Source of the DNA: Aspergillus flavus
Lineage: Eukaryota; Ascomycota; Eurotiomycetes; Eurotiales; Aspergillaceae
Length of the DNA: 64,000 nucleotides
Assembly (NCBI RefSeq): GCF_009017415.1
Contig: NC_092406.1
Location: 5,952,001 to 6,016,000, forward strand
Direction: 5' to 3'
The notes under the pieces are model-generated. The model did not search any database. It was not told the DNA's origin and saw only the letters and a program-made list of their open reading frames with translations. Shown here in pieces: positions 50,517 through 61,119 of the stretch; within the stretch, counting starts at the first letter, position 1, and the number at the start of each line of letters is the position of its first letter. A program made the translations under genes and the position numbers.

Positions 50517-53500
50517 CTTGTTCCGTCACGCACGATGAAAATCGGACAGCAGCGGCACTCTCGAGAGCGGTCGCTACCAAACACGCAGGACGCAGACGGA
50601 CACACGTACACACATGTACTCATGTAAAATGTTACCTTGCAGATGTTGGCACCCAACGTACGCTGCGCAACCGTCCTCGAACAATGGAGGGTCTGTGTCG
50701 TCCAATGGGTCACGGGCTGAACGCATGGAGTCCGGGGAGAGGTCGACAAGTCGAGTCGCACATTCGGTCAAGGCCGGCGCGTTTGAAAATCCAGGCGATG
50801 GACGAGAGCTGAGGAAGACCAAGAACTGACACGACCCCCGAACGGCCGGTTAAGTTCAGGGGCGGCGGGAGAGAGGGAGGGAGGGAGGGAGTGAGTGAGG
50901 GGAGTGTAATATTTAAGAATGGGAAAAAAAAAGTAGGCGATAGGTAGGGAAGTGTGGTGTGGAGTATAGTTGGAAAGGACAAAAGGAAAAAAGGAAATAT
51001 AAAAAAAAAGAGGGAAAAAAAATTATACGTAAGAAAAAGAAGGTTAACAATAGCAGTGAATAACCAGGCCTCCGAGTGTCAATGTACCGGGACGAAGTCG
51101 CTGTTGGTGGGAAGCATGATCGGTTACGTTAGCCCGGAGAGAGGGAAACTCTGGAGAAAGTGGTGGTAGTTGGTGGTAGTGGCAGTGAGTAGGAGGAATT
51201 AAGGTCACCGTCGGTTGGCGGCAAAGATTGGTTCAACCAAACCAACCAGTACGTAGCGTGATATCATGGGGGAAAGGAAAAGCTTATGAGAGGCACGTCC
51301 ATGAGGGCAAGGAGAAGAGGTTTAAAGAAAAAAAAATTGAATTAAAAAAAAAGGAACACACCTTCATCAGTAGTAAGAAAATTTTAAATTCCTATCAGTA
51401 GTATTTGAGATTTATTTTTGGTATTCGATCTTGTTGTCAAAGTTCCCTGTGGCAATCCAATTTTTGATTGATTGGATTTGTTGTTTGTTTTACCCTAACA
51501 GCGTGTATAGTCAAGTACTGAAAGCTGCAGATCACTCTCACGCTCTCTTTCCCGTACTATCTGAAACCTCCAATTCGAACAAGTAACCAGTGCTGGACTA
51601 GACCCTTGACGGTTAGCTTTCTCAAGGAGAAAATTTGGAAGTAACGAGAAGAGAGAGAGAAAAGGAAAAAAAGAAAAAGTTTCCAAAGCCAGAGAGTGTA
51701 TGAGAAAGAGGCAAAGTATGAGAAGGGCAAGAGGCGGTGTTGAACTTCCCAAGGTCTGAGCAGGTGAAGTCAAGAAATCCCAAGAAGTATAAGAGGCCGT
51801 CTTAAGTCCATGTCATGGTTCTATGGGGTTCAAGAACGAGGGCCAGACGGCAGAGGAAGAAAGAGAAAGAGGGGAAACCGCTCACACACGCACATACACA
51901 ATGAAATACAGTCCTTACAGATACTCCTGTTAGACGACGAAAAAGGGACTAGAAACTCAAACCCGCTAAATAATAATGAACAACTTTATCTTCATAATTA
52001 TGAATAAATGTAGGTATATCCAATGGTACTATTAATTCGACTTAATATCAAGCCTCGACGATATACAGTATACAGTATACAGACTTGAGATCACTATGTA
52101 GTAAGGAGGATGGGAATCGCTTCCTGGGTAATAATAATAGTCAGCCATTATTATTTACTTTGGTATGGGTAAGGGTCAAGTAATATGATGAAGATATTAG
52201 GAAATAGTGAAGGAAAGACCCATCATTCGACAGAAACTCATACCACCAACCCACCAACCTGAAGTCCCCCCCTAACAAAGTAATCATCGTGTAATCTATG
52301 AACCTGAAGAATCTGTCCCGGAAATTTTTTTTCCATTTCCCCTGATAAAGAGTCCCACCATGTCGTCCGCCATGTCCTTTTCTTTCCAAGGAGATCAATC
52401 TTCAGGAGATATCTTCATGAGAACGAAGCATCGAAAGAAAGAAGAAGGGAAACAAAAGGAAAAAAAAAGTAGGTGAAAAAGAAAGAAAGAAATTCAAAGT
52501 TACTGTTTGTCTTTACCTTTTGCCAATGATAAGGCGAGCAGAAGTAGAATACACTATTGATTTGGGCTTACTCCCTCCTCCGTCTTCATCTTCTCGTGAT
52601 GGCCACTAGAACTATGATTCGACCGCCTCGCAGGACGGAGAACTCCGCAACTATGCCACTTTGAAGTGGATCCCAGGAATGGCAACTCATCGGTATCGAA
52701 TCACCACCAAATGCGGCGAAAATGACAACCCAATTGCCGGTGGCCCTCAACTCTTATTGGTCTAAAGGAAGTGATATGGTTTCCTATCTGACAAGAGGCA
52801 CAATGCTGGACCGTGATTAAGGATGTCTTGTATGGTCGCCTATGGAATCAATACGAACCTCCAAATGGATATCCACCTGTCGAGTGGACCTGGGCAGGGC
52901 GGACAGCCCGTGCCCGCTGGCTGCGTTACGGTTAGACTCCCTATCTCCGAAAGTATGCCGACCTAGGTGGATTGACTTCCCTCAGGGACAGGTAAGCTAG
53001 CCAGCAAACTAATGGTAATCATCGCAGGGGTCTGTTTCACTAGCATTCCTGACAGGCTCGTCCTGGTTATTTATGTTGAAGCAGTCAGAGTAGAGGAGGG
53101 TCGGTCTGATAGAGAACCATTGCCTCCTATCATCATTATGGTCATGTCAGCATGAGTTACAACTTACGTGACACTAGATGATAGTCTGACAGGCTGGCTA
53201 GGAAGCATTGTACGTGGTACTCCGTAATAGTCAGGTGGTGCCCGGTCTGCAGGCCATTGCGCTATGGATTTGGGGCTCAACATCCATTAGCTTGTAGGCG
53301 CTAGACTCACTTACTGGTCCGTGTGGGTTTCCTATCCACTTTCTTCTGGGTTTCTGTGATTGCTAGTTCTCTCTTGGGTGGACACAGAAGTGAATAGCAG
53401 ATACCATCTGAAGGTGAGACCTGAATATCCAAAGAAACCTAATTATATTTCAAAGCTATTTCCAGAAAAGAATGGTGTTGATTCGGAATTGCATTTAAGG

Positions 53501-54604
53501 ATTTAAGCGGGGGAATAAAATAAATTATCTATGGAGTACTTATCGGATGAAGGCTAAAGTAGGTACAATACACAAACCGGAAGGTGGATCTTAGGATTAA
53601 ACTAAAGGAACCATGATAGGAAGGCCACATTGTACAGAGCAATAATTTTTCTTTTTTCTTTTCGTTTTCCTGTTTTGTTTCCTTTTACTTTTTAAGGCAG
53701 GGGAAAAAGAAAAAATGTACGATGAATTTACATAGGGTGATTGATATTTCGATAGATGCAGGAACAAACGGCGACAAGACCTGTTCCATTATCACATCAT
53801 TGCATGATAGCTGGGTAAGGGCTATCTGACCCCCCTGCAGTGGGACATGTTTCGGTAATTCTAGAAAGGTACTCTGTATTCTGGACGCACTCTCGAGCCC
53901 ACTGAGACTCACCGACAACCGAAGTCGCCTTGCCAGGAGTAGAGCAAAACCAATCCATCCCCCCGCATGAACGCAAGGGAGGCTGAGGATTTTGGATCAT
54001 TGAACCAATGAGCGGTGTTTGGCGGCTCATCCCGAGAAAGCAACTGACTCGTGTCGTCAGCGAACTCCTGACTCGATTACCGATCACGTTGGTGCTGTAC
54101 GTAATCGTCAGTTCATGGTGCCATTCCCATCTTTGGGGGCCACCCGCCGGATCAACCGTTGATCCCTATCCGGGTCACATGATCAACTGCATACTTCACA
54201 TGACTTCTGTAGGCCTCAGGCTGCGATCTGATATCGGCGTGACCGCCTGCATCATAGCTTATCACGAGGACTGACCGGATGCTGTTGCTTGTCAACCACT
54301 CCCCTACACTAATAGTCAACGCTGCCCTCCCTGCTCATTCGGCCTTCGTATTACTCTTCAGTCTAGCACATAAGGCCTTATTAGCTCTCTGCCGAATATA
54401 TTTTTTGTTCTGCCCTAAGAATACAACTGAATTTCTTGATTGCGCCCAGCTCCCATTCGTACCTTAAGCTGACCGCTGCTATCTGCCTCGATGAATGGTC
54501 CTTAGCTGACGCTTGTATTCCGGCTTAAGGGCGGCTATGATGCACTGCTGTTTAGGCAGCTCATACTGATGTGATTCGGATTAACATTATAGGATCTTTA
54601 GCCC
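50517..54604. other. Long intergenic region between bud2 and atg9
   Basis: About 4 kb between divergent starts with no gene I can support. It contains purine-rich runs near 50870-51020 and 51300-51350, three tandem copies of TATACAG (52062-52082), and TACTCCGTA at 53218-53226. Open frames are short and without motifs. Presumably two promoters with long leaders; non-coding RNA or a decayed element is possible. Confidence 0.5.
52062..52082. repeat. Short tandem repeat (TATACAG)x3
   Basis: Three exact head-to-tail copies of a 7-bp unit in the bud2-atg9 intergenic region. Confidence 0.9.
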
Positions 54605-57538
54605 ATGATGATGACATCAAATATATTATCCCGCTTCCTTCCTCCGAACGGCTCGCCATCGGTCTACGAAACGCTTCGGCAGCAGGACGCAGAATCGAAT
54701 CCTTCGGATGTTGAAGAGCGTGCGGGATTGGAATTTGAAGATGATCGGAGGACTCAATTTAGTGACCGTGAGTTGGAAGAGGCCATGGTCGATGCTGCGA
54801 GAGACGGCATACGGAGTCCGAGCCCCAGCCCGAGCGAGCCGTTCCTGACTCAACGGAGCCCACAGAGAACCTCTGGCACAGCAACTGCTAAAACTGGTGG
54901 CCGGCGGCGAAAACACAGTCGTCCTCGGTGGATGCACCAGGACCCCGACGACGGTGATGATGATGTACCTCCATCCCTTCTAGTAGAAGGACACCAGGAT
55001 GACGACGAGATGAGGTCTCGACTTCCCCCACCTCCTCCTTCTCATCGTCATCCGCAGCGAGAACTTTCTCCTGCCCCTGGTCCTTCATCACGTGCAGACC
55101 GGGCTCGTTGGAATACAACAAGGGAACAGCTACCTCTACACAATGATGGCAGGGGCCAACGTCCCGGGGTAATCTGGTCGCTGGGGCATCCTAACTTGGC
55201 CTCAGTAGATCCCAAAGAGAAAGCCATGTGGCTGTGGGCAAACGTGGAGAATCTGGACAACTTTCTGAAGGATGTTTATACGTACTTCCTAGGGAATGGA
55301 ATATGGTCAATTTTGCTGAACCGGGGTTTAAGCCTTTTGTACGCCCTTACCTGAGTTCACCATTGGCTCTTATATGGTTACCTCCGCTAACAGATGGCAT
55401 AAACAAATTGCAGGACATTTGCTTTCGTTGTGGGATTTAGTACTTTTCTCACCAACTGCATCGATTATCGCAATTTTCGAGGAAGTAGGAAAATGGATGA
55501 CATACTCATCCAACAGTGCACTAAGAAGATGTCTATGTCCTCTACCTTCTTACTTTGGCTTTTGACTGTTTTTTGGATTGGAAAGGCCTTTCAGTACTTG
55601 ATGGATATTAGAAGGCTCAAGCACATGCATGACTTTTACTACTATTTGCTCGGAATCTCTGATAGCGAGATCCAAACGATCTCCTGGCAGGAGGTTGTGA
55701 GCCGACTGATGACTCTTAGAGACGCGAACCCTGCCACTGCTGGGGCAGTCTCTGCCAGACATCGCAAGTTCATGGGAAGCCAGTCCAAGCAGAGGATGGA
55801 TGCTCACGATATCGCAAACCGATTGATGCGTAAAGAGAACTACTTGATCGCTTTGGTGAACAAAGACATACTAGATTTGACTCTCCCAATACCGTTCCTC
55901 CGAAACAGGCAACTATTTTCGCAGACGCTAGAATGGAACATCAATCTCTGCATTATGGACTATGTTTTTAATGACCAGGGCCAAGTACGAACCTTGTTCC
56001 TGAAGGACACCCACCGAAAAGCCTTGAGCGAGGGCCTGCGGCGGCGATTCATCTTCGCAGGTATCATGAATATCTTCGTAGCCCCCTTTATTGTCGTTTA
56101 CTTCTTGATGCATTATTTTTTCCGCTATTTTAACGAGTACAAGAAGAACCCAGCCCAGATTGGATCCCGGCAGTATACCCCCTTAGCCGAATGGAAGTTC
56201 CGCGAGTTTAATGAACTCTGGCATCTATTCGAGCGCCGCGTCAACATGTCGTATCCTTTTGCTAGTCGCTATGTGGACCAATTTCCTAAGGATAAGACTG
56301 TCCAGGTTGCTGGCTTTGTGGCGTTCGTTTCCGGCGCCCTAGCGTCCGTACTGGCCCTGGTATCCATCATAGATCCAGAACTTTTTCTGGGCTTTGAAAT
56401 CACTCATGACCGGACCGTCCTTTTCTACCTGGGTGTTTTTGGCTCTGTCTGGGCTTTTGCCCGAGGCTTAGTTCCGGAAGAAACAAATGTGTTTGATCCC
56501 GAGTTCGCACTTCTTGAAGTGATTGACTTCACCCACTATTTCCCGAATCATTGGAAAGGACGGTTGCACAGTGACGAAGTTCGGAAGGAGTTTGCTGTGC
56601 TTTACCAGATGAAGATCGTCATCTTCTTAGAAGAGATCCTGAGCATGATCTTCACACCGTTTATTCTCTGGTTCAGCCTGCCTAAATGCAGCGATCGTCT
56701 TATCGACTTCTTTCGGGAGTTCACTGTGCATGTGGATGGCATGGGATATCTCTGCTCATTTGCCGTATTTGATTTCAAGAAAGGCACCAACGTCATTAGT
56801 CAAGGCGGTACGGGACGACGAGAGAGCGGGAGGCAGGACCTGCGGGCGGATTACTTTTCAACTAAGGATGGCAAAATGCTCGCATCTTACTATGGCTTTT
56901 TGGATAATTATGGTGGTAATCGCCCTGCGAACCCGTCCAGTCGCCGTCAGTTCCACCCTCCACCTGCCTTTCCGACGCTGGGGTCGCCGTCTGCCATTGA
57001 GATGGGTAATATCGGTGAGCGGCTGGAACGAACTCAAACACGGCATGGCCCAGCAGCTACTTTTATGGGGCAACAATCGGGCTTGGGCCCTGGCTTTGGG
57101 GCCGCAGGCTTTGGCGATCACGCGTCTCCCGCACCATCTATCCTCCTTGACCCGCATCATCAACCGACAGCGTCAGATTTCCGAACGGCAAACCGCTCTG
57201 CCCTTTATCCACGGTTCAGGTCGTCGCGTCCAGTGCGACCCATTACTGACCCAATCGAGGACGACAATGAATCACCCTCAGCAGAGATCCGCCGTGGTGC
57301 TGTCAAGAAGTCGCCACATCCAACGACGGGATCCAGCGGTGGCGCTATCGGTACCAGTGATAGCAACCTGGGAGAGTCCTGGCGGATGAACTTGATAGGG
57401 GATGAACTTGATAAGGATACGGGTGAGGACGGAGAGAATGTCGACGAGATTGCTGGGAACGCAGGGGTTTTAGGGCTTATCCAGCAATTTCAAAAGGTCA
57501 GCAAGGACAACCGCGGACGCACCACAGTTGGGATATAG
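54605..57538 (+). CDS. atg9: Autophagy lipid scramblase Atg9
   Basis: Atg9 is the only multispanning membrane protein of the core autophagy machinery; its vesicles seed the phagophore and it scrambles lipids. Two exons (54605-55338, 55414-57538) join to 952 residues. The N-terminal 200 residues are polar with Asp/Ser-rich stretches. The conserved core has [58 protein letters not shown], then TM segments around [20 protein letters not shown] and [20 protein letters not shown]. The motifs [18 protein letters not shown] and [19 protein letters not shown] are highly typical. The C-terminal tail is variable. Three consecutive ATG codons open the frame; any could be used. The intron (donor GTACGC) splits the first transmembrane region. 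Confidence 0.96.
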
Positions 57539-58223
57539 GGGCGGATGAATATGTCACCTCTACACTTCTTCATTGGTCTTAAAAGGATTAGTGACTTCCT
57601 ATTTCTACATTATTAGCATAGAAGTTCAGAGGTACTCACAGCTCATACAAGCACGCACGCTATAGTGAGTGTATATACACCTACCCGTGGCACTTCGGAG
57701 TAGATATTGGCTTAGAAGCCCTAGGTTGCTACTCGGAATGTCCTATATGAGGTCACTGTATCGACTATAGAAATACTCAATGATCTGTTACTATTCATTA
57801 TGATACTTCACACATTCAGAGCTCTATTCTTTAGTCAGTTACTGGCATCGGAGATCGTGGAAGGCGAAAGAAAAAGGAGAAAGTATGAAGTCTCAAATTT
57901 CCTTAGTGAAATCACTTTGGCTCCTGTCTAAGGGAATTGTTGGCTGTCACCTTCAAGTATATAAAGGCCGGCTTGTAGCGAAATATATCTTCTTGTTGAA
58001 ATGGTTTAACTGAGATAGGGCGGAAAGCTCCTCATGCCCGCAACGACTTCGGAGATGATAAATGGCAGACTAGTCTTCCTCCTCCATACCCAAGTAAATC
58101 TCTACCCCAGGAAAACACCAGGGACACTAGTTTACACAAGTTCTGGAGTCAAGCTATACTACAATAGTGGGTCAAAGATATTGTATTATCTGAGTTGCGC
58201 AGGCCGTTACAATCTCTAGATGA
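57539..58223. other. Convergent 3' intergenic region between atg9 and the LysM gene
   Basis: Contains the 3' flanks of both genes. No gene or repeat was recognised. Confidence 0.55.
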
Positions 58224-60935
58224 CTAGGCCGTCCCAACACAATAAGCATACCCAGCCCACAACCCCGAACAATCCCCATTCAAAGCCGGATTCAACTTAT
58301 ACAGTTCCTGCAGCTCGATTCCTGCGCTCGCCGCCATGTCATAGCAAAACACCCCGTCTTGCTGCATGATCCACTTATTACAGTTCTCCGGGATCCCGGC
58401 TCGGTAGACGTCGGCGTAGCAGTAGAAGTTGGGGTGCTGGTGGTGGTCCCTTCCACGCCGACACAGATATAGTAGTCTGGCCACAGCCCGGCGCAGTCAT
58501 TGCCGACGGCAGGGTTCCAGGCGTAAAGATCGGCCTGGCTGATGGAGTGATCGTTTGCGATTGACCAGCAGTCATCGTCTGTTACGACCAGGTAGAATTC
58601 AACACAGTTGGATACCATTCCCTCCTATTTGTCTGATTAGTATCATGTAGAGACTTGTAGCTCCCCACGGGCAGCAACACACCTGTATAGGAGTAGGGGT
58701 GACGAACCCCCCGGCGTGGTGGTTGGGGTTGGCGGTGGAGATGTTGGTGTTGGAGAGGGGGTTCTCGTCATCTTCGTCATCTGCGAGAATGCCCATGGAA
58801 AGGGTGGATCCGCAGTAGTAAGTGCCCACAGCCAGGCCGGTACAGTCTTCCTTGACAGATGGATTCATCTGGTAAAAGACGTCGATTGTCAATCCGAGGT
58901 TGGAAAGTAAATCTTCACAGCTTAGACCCTGGACTGTATAGGTCCACCAGACGCAGTCGCTGATTTCGCCTGAGGCCCGCGGAACGGGCGCGCTGGCGGT
59001 TTGTGCGGGGGCTATATACTTGTCATTATTACCTTTGTCGGGGAATATCGAACTCCAACAAAGAGGATAAAGCAAGAAGACTAAGGATGAGGAGAAGACT
59101 TACCAGGAGTCGGGCTCGCTAAACCAATACAATACGAAACAGACGGAGTCAAGGTACAATGGTAGTCGTACGTCGGCTCCAAACTATCCTCCGCGTTCTG
59201 GTCAATGGACGGATTCCACAGGGCAAATTGATCGGGCTCAACGCCAGCAGCCCATGCATAGTCCCAGCAGCCTAACTGATCCGGGTCGGTACTGTTGATC
59301 CAGATATAGTCCCAACAGTCTGTGCGGGTTAAGTTGGCCAGCGGGATGACCAGCAGGTCGGCATCCTGCGTTGATTCCGGATCGTACCAGGGGATAGACG
59401 TGCTGGGGCCCGCTGTGAAAGGCGGCCGTGTCGCCGTGGGACCGGGTAAGTATCCTGGATAGGTGGAGATCTCACCCACGGGCTGAACGCAGTAGCTGTA
59501 GTTGAGCCATAAGTTGGTGCAGTTGGCATTCACGTCCGGGTTGAGGAAGATGCTGCGCGTGGGTTAGAATGATAAGAAACCAAGAGGGGTAGAGGATGTA
59601 CAAGTCGTTAAGGCCAATGTTGAACTTGACGGTAATCATGGCGCAATCCTCACCCTCCACAATGGCGTAGTATCGACCGCATCGGGCGTTGTCATTGGGA
59701 CCAATATTATCCGGGACGGGCCTGATAAGAGTCAGTGATAATAAGCGAAAAATGGAGGTTAAGATAGGCTGACTCTGGCGTGGGCATAGGCGTCACAACT
59801 GGAGAATCAGGGAGGCTATAGTTACCCAGAGGGTTACTGATGCAGAACGTGTTTCCCACAAAACGTTCCAAATTACTGGGGAACACGATAGTCAGTCACG
59901 CATACAAGTTCCAACACACTCACTCCTAGACGAACCTGCAGAAAGGGTTGATGTTAGGATTCCACGTCAGGAGCTGCACCTGCCAGATATCAGCAGCGGC
60001 CGCAATCGAGGCGCAGGTGTCGTTCGGCGCCAGCACGTGTGTCTGGCATTTGTTTTCGATACACAGCGTGCCCGTAGTCGGGAATTTGTCCTGCACGTAG
60101 GACAACCCATTCGAGCGAAGCAGTTGGTCCGTTCCCACGGACTGAGATTTGGGGATGGAGTAGAAGTCATCGGTGGGCTTAATGGAGTACATCGTTCCGG
60201 TGCAACCAGTCGCTGTCGGCGTCGGCCTATATCGTGTCAGATCAGCGTCTTCGAGTATGGAGCAGCCCCTGCCACTTACGTGCTAATCAACAGCGAGGTT
60301 GCGACGGTGGCTGGATACCCGGTGGCCTGGCAGGCCTCCGTCGCGGATGAGAAATGCGCCCTGTCCGACTCGTCGCCCGCGAACGGCGAGTTCACTTGGC
60401 GGTGGACAATCTTGAGCATGCACTCATCACAGTCCGACTCTGGGGGACCGGTTTCCCAGAAATATGCATTGCAAAGCTGACCGTCACTGGAGAAAGGTCA
60501 TATATATGCTTAGGTTTCTTTGTAGGGGCCCATCAAGGCTCACCTTCGGGTCATGCATGCGATATCGTGCGAATAGATCATGTAGTCATCGGGATACCAG
60601 GGCTGCCAGGTTGTCTTTTCGAACTCATCATAGTACCGCGCACTTGTACAGGCAGTGCTGACGTTGTTGCGGTGTTCCTGCAGGGATTCGCGACATGAAG
60701 TTGCGCAGACAAGGTCCAGCCAGGTAGTATTCCGGTTGAACTCGAAGAACGGGCTGCTGAACAATTCCCCCGTGAGCGCGGGACAGGTGACATTCGCATT
60801 AAAGGCCGCGAGACAGTTCTCGGAGGCATCGAGAAGGACCTCTGAATCCGCGTTATACAGGGCATAGCTGTCCGCAGCGACTTCAGCTCCCCACCCCCCC
60901 AGTAAAAGGGTAATGAGCGTGAGCGACGAAACCAT
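58224..60935 (-). CDS. Secreted protein with six LysM-type modules, carrying an apparent frameshift near its C-terminus
   Basis: The start ATG 60935 opens a signal peptide ([21 protein letters not shown]). A Cys-rich N-terminal region (exons 60935-60544 and 60486-60280) is followed by LysM-type modules. They are recognised by the order Cys, hydrophobic strand, ED/DDxC, a helix, then WNP or LNP, xC, and YCxG: around [57 protein letters not shown] (degenerate), [36 protein letters not shown] and [18 protein letters not shown]. Short Thr/Pro linkers join them. LysM binds chitin or its oligomers; related fungal proteins shield or sequester chitin or pair with chitinases. Near 58390-58402 the frame jumps by one base just before the last module, with no convincing intron. 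It is divergent from a chitinase remnant. Confidence 0.85.
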
Positions 60936-61119
60936 GGCTGATGAGATTAGGAGATAACCAAAAAGACCGTCCTGCCCCTGCTGGGACACGGATAGTGCAA
61001 TGATTTTGTAGCGATTTTAGATAATCGCTACGTTTCCTCGCTTCCCACAGTCCATTCCACTGGCTTTGTCGGCATATTTTGACCTGTGTCTCACCAGTCC
61101 CGCTGCAGAAATCTCTTGA
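60936..61119. other. Short divergent spacer between the LysM gene and the chitinase remnant
   Basis: Only 184 bp separate the LysM start codon from the first open codon of the remnant. The remnant frame is closed by TGA at 61117-61119. There is no room for the GH18 catalytic domain expected upstream, so the spacer marks a truncation or rearrangement junction. Confidence 0.6.

Noticed and set aside
51560..51625. tRNA-like T-loop (GTTCGAATT on the minus strand)
   Set aside because: The flanking bases do not form a T-stem or acceptor stem, and no D-arm is seen.
58400..58470. Intron explaining the frame change in the LysM gene
   Set aside because: The only frame-restoring GT-AG pair would delete the conserved last Cys of the fifth module and lacks a consensus donor or pyrimidine tract.
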